A stretch of 64,000 nucleotides of DNA, from the NCBI GenBank assembly GCA_034440575.1, contig JAOTOL010001568.1:1872001-1936000 (forward strand), given 5' to 3'. The notes below the pieces were generated by a model that did no database searches, was not told the origin of the DNA, and saw nothing but the letters and a program-made list of their open reading frames with translations. Source of the stretch: Imbricaverruca yamaguchii. Lineage: Eukaryota; Arthropoda; Thecostraca; Neoverrucidae. Of the stretch, positions 32,267 through 44,019 are shown piece after piece. The stretch's first letter is position 1. The number at the start of each line of letters is the position of its first letter. The position numbers and the translations under genes are program-made.

Positions 32267-33010
32267 CTTGCATAGCAAAGCTGTACTTCGCAATAAAAAG
32301 GAAAATAATATACATTGCTGTATTTAACTTTAGTTATACTCCTGTGCCATTATAACTGTTAAAAAAGTAATGCTAAGCTAAACCAGAGCCTATACCTGCG
32401 CAATATATCCATTAGCACGTGTTCTTGTGGTGGTCAATGCGACACCACAGCCGAGCAAAGCTTTTTCGTGAATAACTCTGGAACGCTATGGCGCCGACTC
32501 ACCACGTTTGGCTATACTCCTCGCAATTGGTCGGCGGATATTTTGGTATACAATTGATAGAAATGGCGTTGTGGGTCATTGGGCGAGATCAGTCAGGCCG
32601 TGATTTCCAAAAAGAAATCACTTTAGTGAAGATTTCAGTGACGTGCTAGGAATGTATTCAAACCAGCCCTCGATTTGTGGAAGCGGAAGCATTGCGGAAG
32701 AGGATACCCAACTTCGCTGAAAACTACGTTGACATTATGGTTTTACTTGCCTCGAGACAATCTTAGGTTACTTGTCCCAAACGCAGTTTTTCCACAATGA
32801 CTTCCCCCATCCACCCAAGCGTGCTGGGATTTGCCGTATTTAACCGGGCGCGTGTTTAAAGGACAAACAGAAACTGCAGAATAGCAATATGTTAATCACC
32901 AGTCATTTGCCACATGATAATTTAGCCAAAAATAGTGTCTGGATATTGTGAATGTCCATGTGTCTAGACTCGTACAACACCTCCCAGAAATATTCATATT
33001 CTGAACTAAC

Positions 33011-34244
33011 CTCGCAGCAGTCGGAGATCTCGCTGTTCACTGTTATCCGCCTCTCCTGTTCTGATCCGCTGCTGCAGGACATCCACCATCGTATCCGCAT
33101 TGCGGAGGAACACTTGCAAAGCTTTTGAGGCATATGGCGCGAACCGCGTGCCAGACCAGAGCTTGGGCCGCAGTACCGTCTCGCCACGCTCTTCTCCGGC
33201 GCCCAGCAGGATTTCCAAGCCCTTACCTATGGTGTAGCGCTTGGTGATTCTGGTCATGGACGAGATGGCCTGGCCCACCCATTCGCACCTGTCGGAACGC
33301 CGCGCGTCTTCGTCCGCCAAGTTTAGCAAATGAGCGCCGTCCCAGAGCACTACCACAAACGGAGCTGTCTGGAAGCGGGGATCGCTGGCACTCATTTTAT
33401 GGAGCAACTTTTCTGGCACTTTGTTGTGATGGTATTGGCCATCCATGCCCACTGCTGCCAGCTTGTCAGGGTGGGTTACACCGACGTTCGCCAGGGATCG
33501 ACACAGTTCTTCTGCTAGTCCATTGGCACTGTGCTCTTGAGCCACTGGTGCAGCGATAACAAACGACTGTATCATGCTGTCCGCCGGCGTTTCGGTGACC
33601 ACAGCCACCACGGCGGTGATGTCGATAGTCCGCGTCGCCACAGTAATCTTGTTTGCGCACGTCGAGATGCAGGGCTGGTGTGCAATAAACTTCTGTAGCA
33701 TGCTGCTGGTGGTAGAGGAGAACTGCAAGCGTATGGTCGGTACAAACATGCTGGAGTGGTTGAGGCTACCCACTTCCGTGCCGTTTTGGTGCTGCAGAAC
33801 GACCAAGTCCTCAAACGATGCCCGCGACAGAGAGCGCTTCAGCACGTAATGCCCTGTCCGAAGAACGTGGCGCGCAGCATCCTTGTTTGTCGCAAACCGG
33901 CCTTTCGCCAGTTGTTCTGCTGTTTGCTTGGCAGTCACAGCCTTCTGGTGATGCAGGCCACAAAAGTGGTTCTTCACCGAGATTCTCAGTAGTCGGAACT
34001 GCTTTGGCAGCACTTGGCCCTCCTTGGAGGTGTCCCCCAAACCGAAGTCATATTTGAAGACCCCTCTCGTGCTTGCATCGGCCGCAGAGCAGGACACAGG
34101 TACGCAGATAGAGCAGTATAACACGCCAACTTCTGGAGAAGCGGTAAGATGGTGGCCGGTTGCCACTTCCAGAGCGGCGACGCTTCTGCCAGATCGCGGT
34201 TTCAGAACCTCTATTCTCTTCATTTTGTCCCTTCTTGCTGCCAT
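33011..34244 (-). CDS. hAT-like transposase-derived protein, main exon
   Basis: 411 codons from ATG 34244 to a donor GTTAGT (exon end 33011, phase 1). The core contains ADKLAAVGMDGQYHHNKVPEKLL-like text near residue 265, then VVLWDGAHLLNLADEDARR and WVGQAISSMTRITKRYTIG, which match the RNase H-like region of a large animal family related to hAT transposases (family: (D)GQY...VPE.L...WD.AHL.NLAD.D.R...W...I..I...+...GKG.E...). The C-terminal LRPKLWSGTRFAPYASKAL fits its R..TRF.AY motif. No BED zinc finger is seen, so a 5' exon may be missing; a good acceptor (cacctctttcag) at about 34532 begins a 50-codon frame that could be it. Whether mobile, domesticated or dying cannot be told; the 411-codon frame is unbroken. 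Confidence 0.6.
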
Positions 34245-34639
34245 TCATACTTATACTCAGAAGAATCTTAATGATCTGGTCGAGTTTTGACCCGTTCCGT
34301 TTCACGCACTAGTTGATATCCTTCACCTTTGATAGAAGTGCGTTGTTATCACTTGTGGCACCAGGTTCAGGACGGATGTCTTGTGCTGAGTCGCCAGCGA
34401 TGGGAGACGGCTACATCAGCTTCCGAACGACCAGCACCACCAGAGGTAGACGAGGACGAGACACGATCCATATTTTCGCTCACTACAGGGTCCGGTTCTC
34501 CCCCAGCCTGCAGAGGTTCCGCATTGGTCTGAAAGAGGTGACATCGGTAAATCCGCATGAATGCAAATACGTATTTTGAACCAGTAACCAGAACGGCTTC
34601 CGCTCTGGTTTTTTAGGAAAAAAAAACAGACGGAAAAAC

Positions 34640-35211
34640 GAGCAAAAGAATTGGACTTGGCTAGAAACTGTAATGGAGATGGCAAAAAGTTCTTTAGTTT
34701 TTACAAGCGGAGTAAAGTTTCTAGCACAGTGGGTCCACTGGAGGTGAATGGCACTGTATTAAGTGAGGATGTTGAGATGATTGAGGAGCTGAGGAAGCAG
34801 TTTAAATCATCGTTTACAGTGGAAGATATAACCAATCTGCCAACCGTAGATTATGGGTCAATGACAGGGGATATGATAAATGATGTTGACTTGATTGATA
34901 GTGATGTTGTTCTCAATCATATTAGAAAAAGAAAACCAAACAAGACAGTAGGACCTGATGAAATGTATGCTAGGCTACTGCCTGAAGCTAAAAATGAACT
35001 GACAATTCCACTTAGTATAGTATTTTATAGATCACAAAGTGAACTTCCAGAAGACCGGAAGAGGGCAAATGTAGTTCACATTTTCAAGAAAGACAAAAGA
35101 GGGAAAGTTGAAAACTACAGGCCTGTAAGCCTCACATCCCTAGTCTGCAAGGTACTTGAATCAATTATCAAGGATAGAATAGTTAGTTTTCTGGAGTGGC
35201 ATAATGATTAG
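34640..35211 (+). pseudogene. CR1-like reverse transcriptase fragment
   Basis: About 186 codons homologous to the palm N-terminus of CR1 ORF2 at 13430-13990: KKFFSFYKRSKVSSTVGPLE, KPNKTVGPDEMYARLLPEAK, FKKDKRGKVENYRPVSLTSL, CKVLESIIKDRIV. It stops at 35211, well before the FADD motif, and begins abruptly in the linker, so it is truncated at both ends. Sequence divergence from the intact CR1 shows another subfamily. Confidence 0.9.
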
Positions 35212-35819
35212 AGCGCGTCATTGGTCAGAGATCTTTGCTGTGATTGGTTGTGCAGATCTACCTAGATCTGAACGGGCTGAGGAATTTTTTCTAGCGCTTT
35301 CCGGAGATAAACCTAGTAAGTGGGCGTGATTTAAGTGACTTAAGGTCCATTAAGTTTATATTCTTTTTGGGGGGCGTGGCATTTTATAACTGCATATTTT
35401 AGCATCAGGCCTTAGGTGGTGTGTTTTATGAATGGCCTCAAAATAGATACTGACTAAATATGCGCACCAAGTAAGCACAGTCTGTAAGTCCAAGAAACAT
35501 AAACTGGAACATAAAAGTTACACGGCTATTGCTACGGTTGGGACATGGAAGAGGTAGTGTCTATGACATGATGAGGTTTCTATGGCGATGGCCTCTGGCA
35601 CTAAGCCCAACTAGGGACATTGCTTCATTGAGTCCAGACCATGAATCATGATCATGGATGTGACATACACATGCGGAAAGAAGGCTTCCTCTTGACTGTA
35701 CTGTTCGTATATTTGTACTGATCTACCAAGTTTTGTAGTATTTTGCATGGCCGCAGAGGTGGATTCAGTCTATGGATTTGCCATCAGTTAGTAGATATGT
35801 AATTGTCCACAGATGACGC

Positions 35820-35875
35820 GAAGACATTTATTGATTGATTATTTTGGCTTAGGGGTGCATCAACTGCTACTGGTT
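35820..35875 (-). repeat. Remnant of an I-like LINE 3' end
   Basis: attgattgattattttggcttaggggtgcatcaactgct matches the 3' terminal region of the I-like LINE at 53225-53300 and the 65-bp insertion at 42131-42195, with the terminal 4-bp repeat (attg)n as the tail on the minus strand. It ends where the next CR1 tail begins. The stretch 35215-35820 before it shows nothing. Confidence 0.55.
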
Positions 35876-35877
35876 AT

Positions 35878-36560
35878 AAAGACATAAAGACATAAAATAT
35901 TACTGCAACTATGAGCCACAGGGGCCCTTCTTGGTTGCACTCTGTACAATCAACCAGTTGCCCACCAGATCAGTTGATGAGCACTCCCTGGAATACTGGA
36001 AAGTAAGCCTTCTATTCTTATCAGGAGTGCCTATGCTGTTTTTACAGATGTTCAATGTGCTGCTACTAACAATGATTCCTGGCAGCTGGTTCCAGTGTTC
36101 TACTACCCTGTTGGTGAAGAAAGACTGTCTTAACCTCGTCCTGCTGCGTTTAACTTTAATTTTGAATTGATGACTTCTAATCGCATCATTTCTGTTCAAT
36201 TAAAACATTTCCCAAGATATCCCTTCTCCAGACCATGGACAAATTCAAAGACCTCTATGAGATCTCCTCTCGGCCTTCTATCTCTAAGTGAAAACATATT
36301 TAATTACTTCAATCTTTCCTCATATACCAGGTTGCTTATACCATTAACCATTTTTGTAACCCTCTTTTGTACTCTCTAAAACCCAACAATCCTTTTCACA
36401 GCTAGTAGCCCAAGCTTGGATGCAGTACTTCAAACGTAGCCTGACATTTGCACAGTAAAGCTTCGTGATGACTTCCTCATTTCTGTATGATGCATTCCTA
36501 TTTATTTCCCCAAGCATTCTCAATGCCTTCTTCCTGGCTTCCTTGGTCTGTTCTGATGCC
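35878..36560 (-). mobile_element. 5'-truncated CR1 fragment
   Basis: Minus strand, in order: KKALRMLGEINRNASYRNEE (about 36530), VRLRLKYCIQAWATS, then after breaks RTRLRQSFFTNRVVEHWNQL (about 36120) and the CR1 tail at 35878-35900 (ataaagacataaagacataaa). Matches the last third of CR1 ORF2 with several stops and frameshifts. Same subfamily as 28310-28800. Confidence 0.88.
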
Positions 36561-36656
36561 CCCAATTTTTATGTTTAGAATAACACCTAAATCCTTCTCC
36601 TGTTGAGTCACTGATAATACTTGGCCACCTATCAAGTGTGGTTATGTAGCACCTAT

Positions 36657-36780
36657 TGATATAAAGACATAAAAGATAAGTGCAACTATGAACCACAGGA
36701 GCCCTTCTTGGCTCCACGGTGTGGAAACAATACACTAGTTATCCATTAATTAGCTCTCCCTGGAATGCTGATGATTTTAT
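36657..36780 (-). mobile_element. Very short CR1 3' fragment
   Basis: The first 125 bases (tataaagacataaaagataagtgcaactatgaaccacaggagccctt...) match the 3' UTR and tail part of the fragments at 28310 and 35878. It is a third minus-strand CR1 insertion, cut to about 120 bp, abutting the next LINE. Confidence 0.75.
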
Positions 36781-36784
36781 AAGA

Positions 36785-39048
36785 TTAAGATGATTTTAAT
36801 AAAAAAGTATCAACCACCATATGTGTAAGGTGGATCAGTGTTCTAAATATTTTAGCTGGCTCAATGCTGAATGCTGCTGGACAAATGCTTGCTGGACAAA
36901 TGCTGAATGCTGCTGCTGACATGTTGAAGATTTCACCCCATTGAAAGCACTGACATTTTGCCTCCAGGCATAGATGATGAGCGGTAAAGCGGTGATACAC
37001 GGTAAGCGGGTTAGAACAACGCGGACATACGGGACGGTCATTACCGGCCAACATATAGCTATGTGTTGCAAAGGTATGGCCTATTCTCAATCGACAAAGT
37101 ATTACTTCTTCCCGACGTTTGGTTCGGTGAGAGGATAGCCATTTTCCTAGTGTCGGTTTTAAAACCCTGAGCTTACTATGCTTCGAATTCCAGGATCGTT
37201 GCCATTCTGACTGTATACTTGACAATATAGTATGGTATATATCTCTTGCAGGGAGCCGTAGATGGACCACACGGCCATTGCTAATGACGTCTTTGGCGGT
37301 TATGTCAGCAGCTTCGTTTTCCGCGAGTCCAATATGGCTAGCAATCCAGCAGAACACGATATTTCTTCCGATGTCATGTAAGGATTGTACTATTTTCATA
37401 ATCCTCCGAACAAGTCGGTTATCCTGGTTAAAGATGTTCAGTGACTGAAGATTACTCAGAGAGTCTGTGAAAACCACATGCTTTGTGGACCGGTCTTTCT
37501 GTATAAAATAGAGGGCTTGCAGAATGGCATACAGTTCGGCAGTAAAAATCGAGGCTTGCATCGGTAAACAAAAAGATCGAACACCTTGCCGACTTACGTA
37601 AGCACACCCGACACCAGATACCGACTTTGAGCCGTCTGTGTAAATGCGCGAAAAGTCGTGATATTCATGTATCTTTTCCAATGCTAACATGCGGAGTTCC
37701 TCTGGGTTTACCTGTCCTTTCTTTGAGCAGGTCAAAGTCACGTCAATCTTCACTGGGACAGCATGCCAAGGGGGAGTGCTCGGTGTGATTACACGTGCTA
37801 TGGAACGCGGCCGGATATTACATTCTCGAAGAATCGAAGACATACGAGTGGAAAACAGTAATCCACGCTTAGCCCTGTGACGTGCTCTTGATGTCTCTGA
37901 AAATATCCACCGATAGGCAGGATTGTTCCGGTCTTGTGCGACATTGCATGCGTATCTCTCGCCCAATAACTTACGGCGTAGTGCAAGAGGTGGCTCGTCT
38001 ACTTCTACCATTACACTAGCAGCCGATGAGGTGCGAAAGGCTCCAGTAGAATTGCGAAGAGCTGCATTGTGAATCACATCAAGGCGACGCTTGGCTGTGG
38101 CTCACGCTCCGTCATAAATGAAACATCAATAGTCAATTTTAGAACGCACGAGCGATCGATACATAAGAAGCAAGATATATCTATATGCCCCATGCGAACA
38201 TCTAGAGACTGTACGTATTACCTGTAGTCGCTTTGCACATTTTTGCGCAAGATCGTTCATGTGGGTGATGTATGTCAGTCGGCGATCCATCCACACACCC
38301 AGAAACGTGGCAACTGGCTTGAATGGTATATGGCGTCCATTGAGCATAATCACGGGGTCAGTACAGAAGCGTTTGCGGCAGAAGTGGATAGCGGTGGTTT
38401 TCGATGTAGACATAACGAAACCGGTTTTGTTGCACCAATCCTGCACCTTTCGAACAGGCATCTGGAGTTGTCTCTCAACCGTGTGCACAGAGCGTGAAGA
38501 GGACCATATGACGAAATCATCCACGAAAAGCGCTCTCCCTACGGAAGTTGACAGCGATGTACCCACGTCATTAATTGAAATAGCAAGCAATGCAACGCTT
38601 AGTACGCTTCCCTCCGGGACTCTGCTAACTTGTGAAAAAGTCCCAGATAGGGAGTTTCCTATTCTGACACGAAACGTTCTGAAAGACAGAAAATTGGACA
38701 AGAAGACACCCATGGGACCTCTGATTCCCATATTGTGCAGCTTCATCAGGATCCCGTGACGCCACGCCGTATCATATGAACCGTCGATGTCAAAAAATAT
38801 TACCGCTGTATGGTGGCGTTTCATAAACCCAGGGCGCACAACCGAGTCGAGTGTTAAAATGTGGTCAAGTGTGCTACGGCGTTTTAGGAATCCACTCTGT
38901 GTCACAGTAAGGAGATTGTTACGTTCTAAGGAACACATCAATTGGACATTCACCATTTTTTTCCAACAATTTACACAGGGAGCAGGTCACTGTGATGGGA
39001 CGGTAATGTAATGGATCCGTGCAGGATTTACTTGGTTTATGTATGGGC
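36785..39048 (-). pseudogene. I-like LINE fragment: RT, RNase H and zinc knuckle
   Basis: Minus strand from 39048: KPSKSCTDPLHYRPITVTCS (RT block 1), then QSGFLKRRSTLDHI, FFDIDGSYDTAWR, RVPEGSVLSVALLA, ALFVDDFVIWSSS and FLGVWMDRRLTY up to a stop near 38126, then after it a 430-codon frame with an RNase H domain (FSRIYTDGSKS, FTAELYAILQA, VVFTDSLSNLQSL, ASHIGLAENEAAD) and a C-terminal zinc knuckle (CPRCSNPLTVYHRF). The RT has VPEGS for PQGS and FVDD for FADD, so it is not functional. About 70-75 percent similar in outline to the copy at 53.3-57.3 kb. It is cut at 39048 in the codon for ...PIHKP, exactly where a hAT-like terminus begins. Confidence 0.88.
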
Positions 39049-41800
39049 CAGGGGCGTCGCCACCGGGGGGCAGCGGTGGCAATTGCCCCCCTGCCGTGAG
39101 ACTGGGGGCCCCGTCCCACCTGAAATTTGAGGAGGCCCCAGGACGAAAAGGAGGCCCCCAGGACGAAAAGGATGCTCACAGGACGAAAAGGTGGCCCTCC
39201 AGGACGAATAGGAGGCCCCCAAGACGAAAAGAAGGCTCCCCAGGACGAAAGGAGACCCTCCAGGACGAAAAGGAGGCCCTCCAGGACGAAAAAGATGCCC
39301 CCAGGACGAACAGGAGGCCCTTAGGACGAACAGGAGATCCCCAGGACGAAAAGGAATACCCAGGGCGAAAAGAAGGCCCCATGACGAAAAGGAGGCCTCA
39401 AGACGAAAAAGAAGTTCTACAAATTAGGGGCCTCCAGGAGGAGGCACATAATTTGAAAAAGAAGTCACCTATGAGAGGGTAGGAGGCCCCAGAAATCAAG
39501 AGAGTGCCACATATTCACACGGAGGTCCCCAGGACGAAAAGGAGGCCCATAGGACGGCAGGAGGCCCTCAGGACGAATAGAAGGTCACCAGGACGAAAAG
39601 GAGGACCCCATGATGAATAGGAGGCCCCCAGGATGAAAAGGAGGCCCTCCAGGACGAAAAGGAGGCCCTCCACGACGAAAATGATGCCTCCAGGACGAAA
39701 CGGAAAACCCCAGGACGAAAAGTAGACCCTCAGTACGAAAAGGAGGCCCTCCAGGACAAAAGGGAGGCGCCCAGGACGAAAAGGAGGCCGTCCAGGACGA
39801 AAAGGAGACCCCTAGTACAAAAAGAAAGCCCCAGGACGAAAAGGAGGCCACAAAGACAAAAAGAGATTCTAGAAATTAGGGAACTCCAGGAGGGGCCCAT
39901 AATTTGAAAAAGATGTCACCTAGGGGGAGGGTAGGAGGTCCCAAAAATCAAGAGAGTGCCAGAAATTGGCGCGGAGGCCCCCAACATTGCAAAGGAGTCT
40001 CAATACGGGAAGGGAGGACCCATAAAATGAGAGGAGGCCCTAAGCCGGAAAAGAATGCCAGTGTATATGAGATGAGGTTTCGGAGCAGGGACGTCGCTAC
40101 GGGTGTGAGGGCAGCGGGGGCAATCGTCTCCATCCCTTGCCTTGAGACTTGGGGGTGGGGCGCCACCTGTAATTTGAGGAGACCACTATCCGGAAATGCA
40201 TAAGACAACAAGGTGAGCAAGGAGGCCGACGGGACAGAAGATGATGCTGTCAGGGTGGATCCAAGACTGACAACGAGGTATCTAGGAAATATAATCAGGT
40301 TCTCATAAGAGACATAGAACAGAGATTGTTAGGAGGCCCCAGGACCAAAAGGAGACCCCGCAGGACGAAAAAGAGACCTACAGGACGAAAATGATGCCAC
40401 CGAGACGGGCAAGAAGCCACCCAGGATTATACGAGGCTTCCTGTGAATGGCAAGATATTCTTGATTTGGAAAACGAGGCACCCAAGATGGAAGAGAAGGA
40501 CCCTACAAGATAAAATAAGGATAATAAATATTTATTCGGACGCAACAGGGGCCCGAAGATGGGTAACAAGGTCCCCTAGGAAGGGGAGAAGGCCACTGAG
40601 ACCGGCCAGATGAGGCTCACATTTTAGAAGACCCTAGAAGAGAAGATTTAGGACTATGACGAAAAAGCAACCTGCTAAGAGGATAATGATGCTCCAAACA
40701 CAGATGAGGATTCCTCCTAGATGTGAAAGGAGTCCCATGATTTTAAAAAGGAGTTACCTAGGAGAGGGTAGGAGGCCCCAGAAATCAAGAGAGTGCCAGA
40801 AATTGTCATGGAGCCCCCAGAATTGCAAAGGAGACCCCAATACGGGAAGGGAGGCCCCAGAAAGTGAGAGGAGGCCCTAAGACGGAAAAGAAAGCCAGTG
40901 GATATGATATGAGGTTTCGGAGACGCAAAAATAGGCACCAAAACGAGTAAGGTTCCACCAAAATAGAAAGGGATGATCCAGAGACATGGCAGGAGGCACC
41001 TAATTCGGAAGAGGAAGACAAAATGTTGGAAATAAGACTCTATGATGAACGAGGAGGCCCTAAAATTTGAGAGAAAGGCCATTGGATAAGAGAGAAGCCT
41101 TCATGGCGGAAAAGAAAGCTCGTAGATGGGCAAGAAGGTCTCCGGGAAATAACAAGGCCACTGAGATACGAAAGGTTGTGTATAATTCGGAAGAGGAGGA
41201 ACCTAGGAGAGAAGAGGAGTCCACCAGGAGATAAGATATCACCCTTAAGATGGGCGAAGTTCAAATCAAAACGCAGAGCAAGAGGTACCCAAGACGTGAG
41301 AGGAGGCACCTAACTTGAAAAAGGACTCTAGAAGAGAAATGAGGGCCCTGCCGGACTCGAGAGGAGTCCCCCAGAATGGAGTAGGTCTACATGACTGAAT
41401 GAGGCCCCGAAGACCAGAAAGATTTACAAGAAAATGAGAGGAGGCCCTGAAGATGGAAGTGGTAACAGGTATGAAGGGGTGTGAGGTTTCCAAAATTGAA
41501 GATGCCCCAAGACTGGTAAGGCTTTGCCAGGGTAAGGGAGGAGGCCCAGTGGGCGTGGCAGGAGGCCCCTAATTTGGCAGATAATGCCCCTGGGACATGA
41601 GAGGAAGCCCCATGCCATGGTAAAGGGCCCCAGGATGTAAGAGACGGCCCTTCAAGACGAGAGAGGAGGACATTGAATATGGAGGAGGGTAGGACATAAG
41701 ACGTTGAAAACCGGTAAAGAGGCTGCAGGAAATGGGACGAGATACTTATGACGCAAGATGAGGCCTATAATTTGCAAGAAACCGCTAAAAGATGGTACAA
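39049..41800 (+). repeat. Large GGACGAAA(A)GGAGGCC(C) array with hAT-like termini
   Basis: From 39113 the unit ccaggacgaaaaggaggccc (about 20 bp) repeats about 35 times to 39880, then decays into longer, mixed phrases until about 41800. Embedded are larger duplications: 39452-39510, 39903-40095 and 40742-40925 share 'gagggtaggaggccccagaaatcaagagagtgcc' and following text. Two copies of a hAT-like end, cagggrcgtcgcyac, start at 39049 and 40086 and are both followed by about 95 bp of related sequence (..gggcaat..ccc...cacctg.aatttgaggag). The array is therefore probably the inside of a non-autonomous DNA transposon, duplicated in tandem. Frames of up to 147 residues rich in Gly/Lys/Arg/Pro are by-products. 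Confidence 0.75.
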
Positions 41801-41809
41801 GTCGTGCCT

Positions 41810-43690
41810 GGGTGTTTCAAATTTACGGCATAGGCGACAAGAAATCCGGCCGGGGACCCTGAAAATCACGGTGAGCCTGGGTATACCAAAAATTTACGAC
41901 CGGACCGTGAAAATAAATATAGTGGAAAGACGTGTCGTACCATTCCACAGCAGTCTCATTGGGACCAAAACAAATGAAGCCAGAGCAACGAAAAACACTC
42001 AGGACATGAGTCCAACTCTGAAAAAAAAACCACTCACAAAACACAAAAAGAAACACAAAAACACTCCCAGCACTCAACAATGACGACAACAATGGCCCAA
42101 CAATGACGCCAAAAAAAACTTCAAACGTTCGTTAGTTAGTTATTTGGGCTTAGGGGCGCTTCGACTGCTTCGGTCATACAGCGCCCATAACAATTCTTCA
42201 AACGTTCTGGACCCAAAAGTGTCGAGGTAGCTAAAGCTCGCGCTAGGGATCCAAGAAGATGACGTCTGGGCCCAAAAGATCACATTGTACTATATATAAA
42301 CAAAATCGCGTCGCAGCCCTTGAAAATCACCCTGGAGGCTCCGAAGGGTGCGCCGGGCCCCAACAGTTGCAGCTGCTCCAAAAATAAATTCTTAACCGGA
42401 ATGTCACTCTGGGACAAAAATATACTCCTTCAGTGGCCGCAATGGCATATCATAGGGGCAAATGCTCCCTCTATCCTGAGAGGCATGAGCTTCCAAGAAT
42501 CGTGCCGGGGCTCCAAAACTCGCGCTAGGGTCACCAAAATTCGCGTCGGTCCACCAGAATTCGCACAGGGGTCTCCAAATAAGTACTTCGGGCCCCCGAA
42601 AACTCGTTTCGAGGCTCGAAAACTTGCAATAGGAACCGCCAAAATCGCGTTGAGGCAAAAGCTAAGTACAACGCCTCCCACAAACTCAAATCTGTCCCCA
42701 AAGATATCGAGCTTGGGACCCACAATTCCCATCGGTAGTCCCGTCGAAGCTCCACAAAGTTGGGGTTTAGGCCCACACGTGTGACCACAGTGTGACCACG
42801 GAACCGAAATCGGTGTCGGAAAAAATGAAGCTGAAGCCTTCCAAAGTAAGAATTGATTTAACAAAATAAATGTTCTGTTGAAGAACATGGCTCTGGAGCG
42901 CCGAACAAGCAACCAGATGCCTTCACAAATTGCGTACGGCACTGAAAAACATACCGTATCTTTAAAAAAAAACGGGGTGATATACAAAAACGTGGCACCA
43001 GGGACTCGAAAAGTCAGGCCGAGATTCTGGATTTACAATAACAAAAATCCACAAAAATCTCGTTGAGCCAAGAAAACCCAGAACCCAGCCGATAAATCGC
43101 GCTGGGACTAAGAAGCACCGCACCGAAGCCACAACATCGTACTGGAGCACCACAAATATGCGTCAGAAGCCCCCAAAATACAACAGGAACCTAAGAGCAT
43201 AACGGAGGCCGGCAATACAACTGGCTCTCCAAAACGCACATAGTCTCCCAAAAAGCGACAGGCCCATAACATACCTGAACCTCTAAAAAGATGCACAAGA
43301 AGCCCTTATGGCACACAGAGGTCATACCGGCGCACCAGGGCCTGAAAAAAGTCTGGGGCCGCAAATGGCAGCATGGTTCCAAAACGAACAAAACACCGAG
43401 CGTTAAATGAAGACATCGGGATCTTCGAAACCGCCCCGACACGTTAAAAAATTCATCGGTGCCCAAAAAAGCAACAACACAATGAAACGAGGAGCGGTTT
43501 CGAAAATGCATTAGGCCGCTGCGCAGAAAGACGCAGCGAGACCAACAAAGAACATTGAGGAAGGGCCTCGGTTCGACAGCCATTCTGAAAGGATGGCAGC
43601 AAAGATATCAGGTGAGTCAAAGCTGAACGGAATCTGCACCTCATAACTACCAGAAAATGTGGGAGGTAGGGAATCAATGGTCGGATCTAA
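41810..43690 (+). repeat. Phrase-built dispersed repeat, copy 3
   Basis: Successive phrases of about 30 bp such as 'ccaaaactcgcgctagggtc' and 'ccaaaattcgcgtcggtcc'. The part 42868-43455 aligns in order with the reverse complement of 44665-44022: shared landmarks are 'atggctctggagc', 'agatgcc(t/c)tcacaaatt', 'actcgaaaagtcaggc/tctcgaaatgtcaggc', 'cccaaaaagcgacaggcc' and 'tggttccaaa'. It also aligns with copy 1 at 19.4-19.8 kb. No coding function. Confidence 0.75.
42131..42195 (-). mobile_element. 65-bp LINE 3'-end insertion with 12-bp target duplication
   Basis: The string cttcaaacgttc flanks the segment at 42119-42130 and 42196-42207. The insert on the minus strand is the last about 65 bases of the I-like LINE 3' UTR (ttatgggcgc...aagcgcccctaagccc) with a 4-bp (aact)n tail. 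It is an extremely 5'-truncated retrotransposition event into copy 3 of the phrase-built repeat. Confidence 0.8.
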
Positions 43691-44019
43691 TTATTCAACT
43701 TTTCGCAGCGAGCGCCCATACTAAGCATTGCAGCACATCAAATATGGCGCAAGTTTATCATGTGACAGTAATTTGCAAAAGGCAGAAGGCCTAGCAGAAA
43801 CCGAAGCATCGCACGAAGTGTTGCGAATGCGCCGAATGCGCCCACGTGCACGGACTTTGGCGTTGTGGCGACCGGATGACATGAACTGGAATGCCTAAAT
43901 TGGGAAATTTTACACTTCAAAGTGACGGGTAATATATTTTAAATTCAAGTTAGGGGTTTAATACATTTACTAAACTCCTGCTCGTTTTAGGGTTTTGTTG
44001 TTTTTATGCACCGATAATA

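Noticed and set aside
39039..39482. Basic Gly/Lys/Pro-rich frame of 147 residues and its reverse-strand Phe/Ser partners
   Set aside because: Period-20 DNA repeat read as protein; no start context, and other frames are equally open.
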